Source of the DNA: Clavaria fumosa
Lineage: Eukaryota; Basidiomycota; Agaricomycetes; Agaricales; Clavariaceae
Direction of reading: 5' to 3'
Length of the DNA stretch: 64,000 nt
Assembly: GCA_951802425.1 (NCBI GenBank)
Contig: OX637795.1
Coordinates: forward strand, 4,568,501-4,632,500
In this document: positions 46,400 through 57,599 of the stretch, piece after piece
Numbering within the stretch: the first letter of the stretch is position 1
Layout: every line of letters begins with the position of its first letter
Position numbers and translations under genes: made by a program
The notes under the pieces: model-generated
Database searches by the model: none
What the model saw: only the letters and a program-made list of their open reading frames with translations
What the model was told of the DNA's origin: nothing

Positions 46400-47382
46400 G
46401 TTAACACCACCTGGCTCTCCCCTGGTTACTGCCCACACCACTTTGCACTCTGCCACACCACCTGGCACCTCCCTACACAGCCTGGTACCACATTATGCTA
46501 CCTGTGCACTACCCACCTGCTGCCCTCATCACTTTGTGCCACCTGTGTGAGGAAGGTGGACACAAGGTGGACACACAAGGAGGGGTATTTGGCCATGCAT
46601 GTTTCTGAGATGTTTGTCCTGGGAAAGGGAAAGGAGGTGGAGGTGAGGAACCTCTTTGATATGCACAGGTGAGTCCTTTGAGAAGGTGTAGTGAGCTACA
46701 GGGAGGGTGGCCAAGGCAATGGCATGTGATGATGGATGAGCATGGGTGCAAAGGTGGATGTCAGGTTCAGGGAGTAAAGTGTGACAGCCACAATGCTGTC
46801 CTCTTTGTGGGCAACAATGGCAGCAGTGCACTGCATGCCTGGCTGATCATGCCTGCCAATTGCAAGTGCCATCTCCAACATTGTGGACAACCCCAATGAG
46901 AAGAGACAGGAGAGCCAGCAATGCTGACAATGTACACACATGGCTGAAGGTGCTGCATGGCCTCCAGGTGCTGCATGGACATCCTTGACATGGTGTCCAT
47001 GGCAGCCTCCACAGTCACAGGAACCTGAGGGTTGGCACTTGCTGTTGTGATAGTCTGTCAGAAAGTGTTGGGGCACAGATGGTAGTAAGGGACTGGCACC
47101 CAACCAGACACTGGACACATCAAAATGTGGAATAGAACAGTGGGCCCAGGTCAGTGCACAGTTGAGAAGCAGGATCTCAGCAAATCTAATATTTAAATTT
47201 TCACAATACATGCATGAAAATAAAAATTACACCAGGCCCTGCACACAAATTTCCTTCATCTAATACAATTTAAATTACCCAAATTAATAAAGAATTGGGT
47301 GAGCCACAATTTGTGCAACATTTTCTGCTGCACAGATGGAAATAAATAAATAAGTAATTGACACACTGCCAATAATTCACAA
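46400..47382. other. Unassigned; CACCTGG-rich block and minus-strand open frames
   Basis: 46400-46560 is rich in CACCTGG/CACACCACC words. From 47211 to 46529 the minus strand has overlapping open frames rich in His, Cys and Leu, with no family I recognise and no clear splice pattern. 47210-47380 is AT-rich non-coding. Confidence 0.35.
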
Positions 47383-47385
47383 ATG

Positions 47386-50056
47386 GCTCTAAGGCCCCCT
47401 TCCCAATTTGCACTAAGACTACAATTTCTCACAACTTGTCAGGTCCACGAGCTTTGCGTTTCCGTTTCTTTGCGTCAGAGCCACGGTCTACCTTTACTAG
47501 TAGATGCCGCAGACAGGTCATTGTCGACAGGTGCCCGCTTGCGCCTGCCCTTTACCAATTTGCCATCCTTGTTCTGAGTGTTGTCTCAGTAAGCAATGAA
47601 AAATTTGCATAATTGCCCACTTGCCAATAGAATGGCTCTCTCCTGAGCAGTTAAAACCGACTCGCCAATTCTGAAGACACAAGAGTAGACATTGACTCTC
47701 TCAACCCCGTCAAACTTTTGCTTCCGTAGTGTTTCAGCATTCTCCTCCGTATTGGTGATGAACACAAGGCACAATTCGCGAGAATCTCGGAATCCCACAG
47801 GTAAGTGAAGCAGGATAAGGCGTACACCATCCGGAATTTCATTGTGTTTCAGAGAAAGGGTTGACTGAATGAAAAGGATCTTTGATTGTGTGCAAATGAG
47901 AGAGTCAATGGATGGAAAGGATTGTGAGACTGGGCGCCAATAGAAGGGCAATGGATATTTGTTTGCCGTCTTGAGACCGGACAGACCACCAAGGGGAATC
48001 ATATTATCGCATATGGGAATGATGAGCTTAGTGCGAGACTTCGCAGATACGGCTTGGAGAGCTTGGTGAGACGATCCAGAAAGTAACCGCGCGTGCACAA
48101 ACTTCTCGTACACGTAGCCCGCGGAGCCTTTGAACCACGGGTGGCCGCTTATTTTGGAAAAGAATTCAGTTTGATGAACTTTATCCAGTTGGGCGGCGGC
48201 ACGGACAACAAATCCATGAAGGTGGTCGGTTGGAATTTCAGCGGTAGCGATATCCCTGCGGTCGTGTGCTTGTGGTCGCAAAGCAAAAAGAACATGTGAT
48301 ACCTTAGTAGCATCAAGTTCTGCAAGCAAGGCAGCCATGCCCATTGGATTCCCGACGAAACCTTGCGCGGCGATTGTTGCTGAATTGTCAAGATCAGGAG
48401 CTGTCACGATGTTTCGGGCAAGCTTGAGGCAAATACGGGCAGAAGGACCCCAGATTCTGTGATATGACAACAGGCTATCAATATTTAGCCCAAGTATCTT
48501 GCTGACGGGCAATTTCAGCCAAATAGACATACTAAAATATTATGGACTAACCCAAGTACACCCAACTCATTCTGTGGGAACCAGTCCATTATATATTTGG
48601 TCGCGCTACGTTGCTTACTCCATTCATACCATCGGGCTTTTAACGGAGAGGTCGTCTGCAAAACCCAAACATTCATTTGGGAGTGTAAAAACGCGCCACA
48701 TGGTTTTCCAATCGACGCATTGGAATCCGCAAGTGCCCAGGTACCGGGAGGGAGAAGTTGGTAATTGCGCGCCTCAGTACTATGCACCGTAGCGCCGTCC
48801 TTTGTGAAGAGGAAAAACCAGTCATCGTTGGTTTGTAAAGCGGTGGGTAGCCTTTCGCTCAAACGACGAAGCAGGATGTAAAAAAGGAAGGATGTCTTGC
48901 CTTTGGCGCCCCAATCTCAGTGAGTGACCGGTAATAGACGGGGGTGACCACATACCAATACCCGGTTGCCCGATGACAACAACTCCACCACCTCTATTGG
49001 ATTTGAATTGCAGCGAACGGGACGATAGTGTCTGATAACCAATAGTGTATTCTTCACGAACAAGCAGAGCGTCTTCACAATAGCCTAAATGAGGGAGTCG
49101 CAGCCGCTCAATCTGTGCCTTGGGTACATACTTGAAGAGCTTCCTCGAGTCGTCAGATTCGTCAAGAAATACGTTGTCCAAAGAGTTGTTCCAGCATGCA
49201 GCATACAACTCATTTGTTACTGGAGAAGATAATTCAACAAATGAGTTGGCAAACAAGACACGATGCCATCACAAGAACGACATGGACAAGACGTGATGAC
49301 GAGATTTGCAGATAGCACGCGATGATGGGATCAGTCACAATAATGTGGCAAGAATGATGTGCGGAGAGAAAGGAATGATACGAAAATGCAACGCCACCAA
49401 CGAACGGTGAAGTGGCGAGTGGAAGGGAAAATGATGTGCACGAGATGATATCGTCAGCTTTGCTCATACCACACAACCACCGCACTTACCCGTGGGTAGC
49501 TGGTTTCGACTGCCGCTACCAGTTTCTGCGTATGGTAGCTTCACGATGACGTGGAGATGCGTCGCAGGAGGAAGCTGCGGCCAATAATGCGAGATGGGGT
49601 TCCAATCCTTCAACTCTTCGTCACCATCTTCGACCTTGACGCGACTAAGGGTATCCTTGGTCTGATTGGTGAGGTTTAAGGGGGTTTTGAGCTACCAAGA
49701 CGATATGAGTGAGAGTTGGTGGTAATGACATGAAACTGATAACTCACCTTCAGGAGTACCAGGACAGTAGGACCAAGACGGCATTAGCGTTGACGTTTAA
49801 GCCGATCTTATCGACCACATACCTTCCAGAGATCGAGGGAGTCAGCCGTGAGATGGTCGAATGCGGGCTTCTTCTCCTCCTTGATGAGTTTCTTCAAGTC
49901 CGCAACATCGGCATTGACAGGCGGTGTGACTTTGAATGCCCTTGAATCCCCAGCGACGAGACACCAAATGGTGAAGAATTCGGCCTCCTCCTTGCCCTTA
50001 TCCTGGGGAATGGCGGTCGATACAACAACGAGCGGAGACTGGGTTCGGAGGGACAT
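47386..50056 (-). CDS. Crinkler (CRN)-type effector with P-loop NTPase
   Basis: On the minus strand from the ATG at 50056 the first exon encodes a ubiquitin-like CRN header (FFTIWCLVAGDSRAF, LKKLIKEEKKPAFDHL). After an intron (about 49815-49690) a linker exon ends near 49490. A further intron leads to an exon from about 49256 ending in VVVIGQPGIG. The Walker A lysine and threonine follow on the next exon, after an intron at about 48952-48899, so the P-loop is split. The NTPase continues with ALADSN and WYEWSKQRSA, and the last long exon (48530-47586) ends at TGA 47586. Downstream, 47580-47386 holds Lys/Arg-rich codons (GRRKRAP, KRKRKARG) that may be a spliced C-terminal nuclear signal. CRN-like proteins are described as effector or conflict proteins, known from oomycetes and from fungi. 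No frameshift was seen. The C-terminal effector activity cannot be named. Confidence 0.75.
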
Positions 50057-50129
50057 GGAGAATGACGTTCCGAAGACCCTTGCTTGGTGGACAACGAAGT
50101 GGAAGGGAGTAATTTAAATTCATCTGAGG

Positions 50130-50540
50130 CATCCCAGCCGGGACAACGAAGCTACGAGTCTGCTGTCGTTTGTTTGTGTGATCACATCTTGTGTCACGTC
50201 GCTTGGCCGCCCATCCAACTTTTTTAGGTCCTTTTTTCTCACACGTCCGTAGCCACTAGTGGTCGTCGCCGAATCCGGCGCCCTCCGGGAACCTTTCTGG
50301 CTCTCATCGACTGAAAGACGTCACGGTGTGTTCGCTTATGTAAACCAGTCGATACAAACAGAGCAAGGTGAGACAGGTCAGTGGACAAGACATCTATTTC
50401 TATTTGTCCGCCGTGTGATTCATATCAACGTGAGTAACCTCCTGAGCATATGGAGGGATTCCCTTTGGGTCTTAGATAGGCAGCTTTATCCAGATGCATC
50501 ACACTCTCCTAGATCCCAATTTCCACACGCCCCTCTTTCA
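50130..50540. other. No gene recognised
   Basis: The upstream region of the minus-strand CRN gene (its promoter would lie at about 50060-50300). Open frames here are short and unsupported. Confidence 0.4.
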
Positions 50541-50599
50541 GTTCCTAGTAAGCGCCTCCCCTGGTCAGGTGGCTGCTGATTGTATTTCTCCCACCCCCA

Positions 50600-50965
50600 T
50601 CTGTTCGTCTCCGCCAGGTTCTACGAGCCGCGTCCAGCTGCAAGTGCGGTTGCAGGAGCTGGCGAACAAGCTCGCGTTCAGCGTACCAGTGCTTGGATAT
50701 GCGACGCGGTGGCGGGGGTGCTGGGCGCATTTTCGGGTCGGGGGCGTGCACACGCCGCTGCGTGGGGGCTGCGTGTCTTCACCGCGCCCACGCTGTCACC
50801 GTCGCCTGCGCCGTCCGCCCCCTGGGGCTGGGGCGCGGATGCGCTCGCTGTTAGTGGTACCCTCCTCGCGAGCACGGCCGTCGGGGTGGCCTACCAGAAA
50901 TGCGCGGACCTCACGTCGGGATATGGCTGGATCACGGACCAAGTACGTCGGCCTCCTCTGCCTCC
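50600..50965 (+). pseudogene. Alpha/beta hydrolase middle fragment
   Basis: The plus strand reads SAWICDAVAGVLGAFSGRGR, then WGWGADALAVSGTLLASTAV and YQKCADLTSGYGWITDQ, followed in a shifted frame by KYVG. This matches the central region of the same hydrolase family as the 5.4-6.0 kb relic (the segment before KYVGHLWDE). Both the catalytic N-terminal half and the C-terminus are absent. Confidence 0.5.
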
Positions 50966-51085
50966 TGCCTCCTGCTCACCTCCTGTCTGCCTCCTCCCCC
51001 TCTGCCTGCCCCCTCTGCCCGCTTTTTTTGCACCTCCCCCTCCCCTGCCTCAGCCTCTCGCCTCCTGCCCCCTGCCTGAACCGGA
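50960..51085. repeat. CCTCCTGCC pyrimidine-rich tract
   Basis: About 125 bp of CTCCTGCCTC-type repeats on the plus strand, directly following the hydrolase fragment. Confidence 0.7.
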
Positions 51086-51111
51086 CTGTGGCAACACTAC
51101 TCCTCACCAGC

Positions 51112-51965
51112 GCATCGGCAAGAGCAACAATGGTGCAGCAACAGTAGCAGCGACAACGGCAAAGGCAGTGGCAGTGGCAACAGCGGCGACAGCGGCAGGG
51201 GTAACAGCGGTGGCAAAGCAACAGCGGCAACAGCAGCGGCGCTGACGGCGACAGCAGCAACAGCAGAGCAACAGCGGCGGCAACAAGCAGCGCCGGCAGC
51301 GACGAGCAGCAGCAGCGCCGGCGACGAGCAGCAGCGCCGGCGGCGACGAGCAGCAGCAGCGGCGGCGACGAGCAGCAGCAGCAAAAGCAACAGTGGCGCC
51401 GGGGACAAAAGCAACAGCGGCCAGGGTGACGGGCGGTGGCGGCGGCAACGAGTAACAGTGGCGGCGACAAGCGGCGGCGGCGATGAGCAGCGGCGGCGAC
51501 GAGCAGCGGCAGTGGCGGCGACGAGCGGCAGCAAAAGCAACAGCGGCGGTGGCGACGAGCGCTGGTGGCGGCGACGAGCAACAACAGCGGCGGTGATGAG
51601 CAGTGGCGGCGGCGGCGAGTAACAGCAATGGCGGCGGCGATGAGCAACAGCGGCGGCTGCAGCAAAAGCAACAGCGGCGGCGGTGATGAGCGGCGGCGAC
51701 GAGCAACAACAGCGGCGACAAGCAGCGGCGGCGGCGGCAAAAGCAGCAGCGGCGGCGACAAACAATGGCGGCGGTGACGAGCAACAGCGGTGGCGACGAG
51801 CAACAGCGGCGGTGACAAGCGGCGGCGGCGGCGCAGCAAAAGCAACAGTGGCAACGGCGACGAGCAACAGCGGCGGCAACATGCAGCAGCGGCCGGGGTG
51901 ACGAGCAGTGGCAGCGGCAACGAGTATCAGCGGCGGCAACAAGCAGCAGCCGCGGCGACGAGCAC
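51112..51965. repeat. ~850-bp imperfect trinucleotide tract (GGC/AGC/GAC/AAC)
   Basis: The plus strand is an almost unbroken run of CGGCGG, CGACGAG and CAACAG words with period 3, plus weaker longer periods (units such as AGCGGCGGCGACGAGCA). Because stop codons are nearly absent, all three minus-strand frames remain open for about 290-310 codons; none is a credible gene. Confidence 0.9.
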
Positions 51966-52000
51966 GACATGTGCCATAGAAAGTCAATCCATTATCTTGA

Positions 52001-52105
52001 TCTCCGGAGACATTTCCGCTAAACCGGACATTGTACGCTGACTTTTCACATCACAACGCGATGATTGCGGCGATCGCGGCATTGGGAGCCACTGTCCGCA
52101 AGCAG
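52001..52105 (+). pseudogene. Duplicated scrap of histidine acid phosphatase 3' exon
   Basis: TCTCCGGAGACATTTCCGCT and the following ~85 bp match 54495-54609, which encode PETFPLNRTLYADFSHDNAM of the downstream phosphatase. The scrap has small deletions and substitutions (for example ACTTTTCACATCACAAC for the HD-motif region). It abuts the end of the trinucleotide tract. Confidence 0.8.
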
Positions 52106-52232
52106 ACGTGATCACAGGCACAGGGATTGTGATCCTAGACATCCACACTCAAGAGAACGTGAACCTCGTCCCACAGTAACACTCCCTTCGTCAACGTACT
52201 CTCACATCTCTAGCCCGCCGCCACCATCGTCA

Positions 52233-52889
52233 TCACCACCTCACGAACCACGCGCCGGCAGTACGGTCATCGACCCCCCACCACTGCCTCAACTGGAGGC
52301 AATGACGACGGGAGTGACGGCCGCACGCTTCCTCGACTGGCTCGACATGTCGTGCCAACAGTCCGAGGTGGAAAGACCTGCGAGATGATCTGCTACTCCT
52401 GGCTCTCCACTCTCGAATCACACTCCTGGGGCACGGCACCCCCGCCAGCACCGCGAGTTCCGCATCGCGGTCACCGCGCCGATGATGGCGAACAAGGACA
52501 ACATATACACGATTCGGAGAAGGGCAGACATGTCCAAGATCGCACTCGTGGAGATCAACCGCATTGGGCGCGAGTTCTGGGCAGGCGTCAGTTTTGCGCC
52601 GTTCATTGGCGCGGCGACGTATGTCTCGTGGCATCCACATGGCGTCCAACTGCAACATGAAGTTGTAGTCATCGTGTATAAGTGTTTGCTGTGGAGACAT
52701 GTTCTCAAACTCAACACAAAAAGCGAACGTGGAATGATGAGCTCGATCGAGAGAAATAGGGACAGGGTAAATGGCACCGACCTGGAAAAGGATGTGATCC
52801 TGTCCACTGACCCCCTCCAAAAGCTCCCGCGTAGCCTTCGCCAGCGCCCAGACTCGGTTAGCAACGAGGACGTCCATCTCCGTTGACAA
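52233..52889 (-). CDS. Unrecognised 218-residue open frame
   Basis: A minus-strand frame without a known domain: Arg-rich, with MSTEMDVLVANRVWALAKAT at its start. A second overlapping minus frame has a hydrophobic stretch (RIVYMLSLFAIIGAVTAM). It is unclear which, if any, is coding. On the plus strand 52900-53160 has short broken frames only. Confidence 0.25.
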   Translation of the reverse strand: MSTEMDVLVANRVWALAKATRELLEGVSGQDHILFQVGAIYPVPISLDRAHHSTFAFCVEFENMSPQQTLIHDDYNFMLQLDAMWMPRDIRRRANERRKTDACPELAPNAVDLHECDLGHVCPSPNRVYVVLVRHHRRGDRDAELAVLAGVPCPRSVIREWRARSSRSSRRSFHLGLLARHVEPVEEACGRHSRRHCLQLRQWWGVDDRTAGAWFVRW

Positions 52890-53171
52890 TCTCTATCAGC
52901 TAGGGATGATGACGATGGAAACCGTATCGTCGATGGCAAAGGACCAGATGGAGCACCGGTGATCCGTCCTACACGCCCCAAAACAACGGATCAGGCCTTC
53001 GACACTTCAAGCATCGCTTTGCTCTACCGCCCAACTGCTCTTGGGATCAATCGAGGTGGCAGAACCGGAAGTTGTTGAGGACCCAGAAATCTAGGAGACG
53101 ATAGACGTGGCAATGATGAAAGCCGTACTGGTCCAGCTTAAGAGATACCTCAATCGTTAAAGCAGAACCCA

Positions 53172-54866
53172 TTGCTCGCTGCCAAGGCCGCAGGGGCCAC
53201 TGCACAGCATGGCAGGTTCGCCCTTTGTGTCACCATCGCTCTCCTGTGGACAATCTCGCTGCTCCTCTCATCTGGACCCGTGGTACCTCCACTGGAACGG
53301 CCCGCTAGTCCTCGCATAGAACGGCTATGGGGACAGCAGTCTCCCTACTACCCCGTTGCGTGCTACGCCCCCGTCCCGCATCCTTGTGAGGTAGTCCAGG
53401 TCGGTGAGTTTTACAGTCGCCCCGCTTGCTTGATGTGTCGATTCGTGGCAATACTGTTCAAATAGGTCAATATCGTACGTCTGTCTCTCATATACTCTGG
53501 GCTTCATTCCTTGTTTGATTTACGCGTGTTTATCTCCAGCGTCACGGTGCCCGATACCCGACATTGAAGAAGGGTGCAGAGCTCCAAGCGGCGGTCGCGA
53601 GGCTCAAGGCGGCCAGTCACTACGCTGACGTGCGATATGAGTTTCTCCGCCGGTATACCTATGGTCTCGGTACCAATGCCCTTTTACATTTCGGTGCCGC
53701 AGAGTGAGTACAGATGATCGCTTGAGCAGCATTGAGTATGGTCGACTGATTGTTTGTCTGCCGGATCGTTTCCCCTTTCCAGGTTGTTCGAAGCGGGGGA
53801 GGAGGCGTTCATGCGATATCGGCATCTAGTCAATGAGACACAGTTGCCTTTCGTGCGAGCATGTGAGTCTGAGCACGTTGTCATGTCTGCCATGAATTGG
53901 ACAGCAGGTAAACTGTCATTTCAACATCCTACGTCTCGCAAATAATAAAGCTTGTGCATCCCAGGATTTATTTCCGCAAGCCAGGATAATTATGACTTTG
54001 GATTGTCCGTAGCCTTGCCTGAAACTGTAAGTACACCACGACGGTTAGACATGCTCCCTTCCTCCAGTAACCAGGGCAACTCGACGCTGGACGACAACAT
54101 GTGTCCCAACATGGGCAGCGCGCATGAGGAAGCTTGTTGGTGGCAATCTATATATAGCCCCCCACTGGCAGCGAAGCTGAACAGAGCTGCACCCGGTGCC
54201 AATCTGACGAACCTTGACGTCTTCAGCCTTTTAACCCTGTGTCTTTTCGAGACACTGGCCTAAGAGGCGCACAGTCCGTTCTGCGACCTATTTACGATTG
54301 AGGATTTTGAAGCACTCGAGTTCCTAGGAGATGCCGAGAAATACTACAGGACTCCCGTGAGACGCACGAACAGCTCGTTCGGTTGCCCATAACTTCGGTA
54401 AAATGATAGTGATGTAAAATTTGACATCGAAGAGAAAGGAACAAACCCGAAGGCTGTGATGGACGAGACGCAGACGAACCGGACGCTAGACGCGTCTCCG
54501 GAGACATTTCCGCTAAACCGGACACTATACGCCGACTTTTCGCACGACAACGCGATGATCGCGGTGTTCGCGGCGCTGGGGCTGTTTGAGCAGGACCCGC
54601 CGCAAGCAGGCCAAATGTGGGTCGTGTCGGAGATGGTGCCGTTCGCTGGGGGGATGGTGGTGGAGAAGGTGGTGTGTCCCGTGGCGTCGCCGAAGATCAG
54701 AAGCGTGATGCGTGAAGAGCGCGTGAGGATATTAGTGAATGACCAGGTGCAACCGCTAGGGTTCTGTGGCGCTGGGAGTGACGGGGTGTGTCATTTGGAC
54801 GCGTTTGTGAAGAGCCAGATTTATGCTCAGAGAAATGGAGAAGGTGATTTTGAGAAATGGTTTTGA
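53172..54866 (+). pseudogene. Histidine acid phosphatase / phytase-like, damaged
   Basis: The N-terminus has a hydrophobic anchor (FALCVTIALLWTISLLLSSG), then SPYYPVACYAPVPHPCEVVQ. Introns follow; the nucleophile motif RHGARYPTLKKG appears near 53544, probably reached through a 9-nt micro-exon (GTCAATATC, 53466-53474). Later exons give AASHYADVRYEFLRRYTYGL, FEAGEEAFMRYRHLV, NWTAG, SASQDNYDFGLS, NMCPNMGSAHEE and LDVFSLLTLCLFETLA. There a TAA interrupts before EAHSPFCDLFT. The segment between AEKYYRT and DETQTNRTLDASPETFPLNR is shortened. The second catalytic motif FSHDN (HD) is intact, and the C-terminus ends GDFEKWF-stop at 54866. Such enzymes release phosphate from phytate and other esters outside the cell. 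The stop and the missing segment make this copy probably non-functional. Confidence 0.82.
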
Positions 54867-55143
54867 AATAGACCAATTACATCAAAGAACGCAAATCATT
54901 CAACGTCTTTCTTCTTATCGACATCTAATGCCTTTTCCAGTCCCTCAGTCACCCTGCATCCAACCCCACCAATTATTCTCCGTGTGTTATTCACCTTACT
55001 CGCCCGCCTTGTCTAGGGCTGGCCATATATGGTTACATTATTTCAGCGCAAGATATTTAATATAACTGTACCCTATGGGAGGTTATGGTAAGTGTATAAT
55101 AACCATAGTCATAGTTTAACTCCAACATAACCTATGTGTAACT
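54867..55143. other. Intergenic; no gene seen
   Basis: 3' flank of the phosphatase, AT-rich from 55030, ending at the left boundary of the hAT element. Confidence 0.5.
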
Positions 55144-55275
55144 AGTGTTGCCACGGCTCAGCTCAGCTTGGCTTTGGCTTGGCTCACAGTATAAGCCATT
55201 TGGCAAGGCTTGGCTCGGAGCTGAGCTGATATCCATGAGAGCGGCTGGCACAAAAGAGGCTTGAGCCAGGTGGGG
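55144..55275. repeat. hAT left terminus with subterminal GCTCAGCTTGGC repeats
   Basis: TAGTGTTGCCACGGCTCAGC begins a block with direct and inverted copies of GCTCAGCT, GCTTGGCT and GAGCTGAGC. This matches the typical look of hAT TIRs and subterminal transposase-binding motifs. The opposite end is outside the window, so the exact first base and the 8-bp target duplication cannot be confirmed. Confidence 0.6.
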
Positions 55276-56700
55276 ACAAAGGGATCAAAGATTTGTAGTA
55301 ATGAAAGTTGTATTTGAATTATAATACAAAGCAATCTCATGGTATATAATAAAGATGTATGAGTACTTACTCCTAGTCTGAGAGGTGAAATGAAACTACC
55401 CTAAAGTAACTTGAAAATGGAGGGAATATGGGCCCAAAAACCCTGCTTTTGCACCATCTGAACTGATCCTTGTCATGACTTGCAATGAAGTCACAACTCA
55501 CATGCGTACACTCCACTTTGAAGGTATCCAACATAGCATATGTCATGAATAAATAACTGACTAGCTAACACCTCACCCATTCATTAGGAATGTAGGGCTT
55601 CAATAAGTGTATATATATCCAACAAAGCAGCACAATTGCAATAGATCTTCAATTCATTAGTTGAGCTTAACCAATGGCAAGTAATCCACAACCTTCAACA
55701 TTGCAAGCACACATGAAATGATGCTTGTCTAAAGATCAGGCATCAGACCTTAACAACGGTAATGGTCATTTAACTGCCCAGCCCAATATACAAGTATTCT
55801 TCCTAAGCCAGTACAACCTTGTGAAAAGGTACGTCAATGACTCAGTCCAGAATAGGCCAGTCACCCATGAAGCAAGAAGGCATACTTGAAGAATGTTGCT
55901 CATAGAGGTCAAACAACCACTCTAAGTTTCATTCTCTTTCAACCCTCTTATAAGATAAGAAAACATGGCTATCATGAGTGCCAGTGTCACACAACAGACA
56001 TGCTGTGAATAACTCCAACACTCATAATGCCTTACATCCATATAACAACTGCCCAGCCCAAAAATGTTACTTAAGGATCAAGACTTATTATAATCAGTAC
56101 ACCCTTATACAATAAGATCAATGATCAAGTCAAGATTGCAGCATCACTGAGAAAGCATACTTGATGAAAATAACATAGGTCATCTTCACTTTCAACCTTC
56201 CCTTACTATAGGAAAGATAGGCTCCCATGAGCATAAGTTTCCCAAGACATATATGTCGTGAATAACATTTTGCAGTAAAAATGTTATTCAAGGATCAAGG
56301 CTTAATCAGTACACCCTTATACAAGAAGGTACATCAATGATCAAGTCAAGATTGTGGCATCACTGAGAAGGCATATTTGATGACAATAACATAAGTTATC
56401 TTCACTTTCAACCTTCTCTTACTATAGGAAAGATAGGCTCCCATGAGCATAAGTTTCCCAAGACATATATGTCATGAATAACATTTTGCAATACAAATGT
56501 TATTCAAGCACCCAATACACCTTTGTGAAAAGGTACATCAATTACTCAGTCCAAAATAGGTCAGTCACTCATGAAACAAGAAGGCATACTTGAAGAATGT
56601 CACTTGTAGAGGTCAAACAACCACTCCAAGCTTTATTCTCTTTCAACCTCCTCATGTGAAATGAAAGTGCAGATGCAGAGTCATACAACAGATATGTTGT
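55276..56700. other. hAT left arm, non-coding with degenerate repeats
   Basis: Contains loosely repeated ~170-bp blocks (for example CACCCTTATACAA.AAG..TCAATGATCAAGTCAAGATT at about 56099 and 56310) and GTCGTGAATAAC motifs shared with the 91-bp array that follows. No coding frame. Confidence 0.5.
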
Positions 56701-56724
56701 GAATAACTCCAAGACCCACTAAAA

Positions 56725-57445
56725 CCTCACTTCCATATAGTAGGAAAGTGTGGCTACTATAAGTGCCAGTATTGCCCAACAGATATGTCGTGAATAACTT
56801 TAGCACCAATTTCACCTTACAATCCATATAGTAGGAAAGCATGGCTACTATAAGCACCAGTGTTGTACAACAGATATGTCGTGAATAACTTTAGCACTCA
56901 TTTCACCTCACAATCCATATAGTAGGAAAGCATGGCTACTATAAGCACCAGTGTTGTACAACAGATATGTCGTGAATAACTTTGGCACCAATTTCACCTT
57001 ACAATCCATATAGTAGGAAAGCATGGCTACTATAAGTGCCAGTGTTGTACAACAGATATGTCGTGAATAACTTTAGCACTCATTTCACCTCACCATCCAT
57101 ATAGTAGGAAAGTATGGCTACTATAAGCACCAGTGTTGTACAACAGATATGTCGTGAATAACTTTGGCACCAATTTCACCTTACAATCCATATAGTAGGA
57201 AAGCATGGCTACTATAAGCACCAGTGTTGTACAACAGATATGTCGTGAATAACTTTAGCACTCATTTCACCTCACCATCCATATAGTAGGAAAGTATGGC
57301 TACTATAAGCACCAGTGTTGTACAACAGATATGTCGTGAATAACTTTAGCACTCATTTCATCCTACAATCCATATAGTAGGAAAGTATGGCTAATGTAAG
57401 TGCCAGTGTTGTACAACATATATGTTGTGAATAACTCTAACACCC
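56725..57445. repeat. 91-bp tandem array, ~8 copies
   Basis: Units begin TCCATATAGTAGGAAAGCAT and include GTTGTACAACAGATATGTCG and TGAATAACTTTAGCAC. Successive starts at 56823, 56914 and 57005 give a 91-bp period. Copies differ at few positions and alternate between two sub-variants (CACTCATTTCACC and CACCAATTTCACC). Confidence 0.9.
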
Positions 57446-57599
57446 ACCAGTTAAGGATCTAATTCAGTAATTACTAGGCACACTACAAAAGCAAAGTGAG
57501 GAATCACTAACAGGTCTACAAACTCTGTGACATAGAGTGTAGTAAAAGTAATCCACTACTAACAAGAATACAACACTCAAGTAAGTAATGTAGAATACA

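Noticed and set aside
46529..47211. Minus-strand 171-codon frame with several Cys and His residues, considered as a zinc-finger protein
   Set aside because: Cys/His spacing fits no finger pattern and overlapping frames are equally open; left as unassigned.
50976..51987. Three long overlapping minus-strand frames of about 290-310 codons
   Set aside because: They are readings of the trinucleotide tract in all three frames, with no family resemblance.
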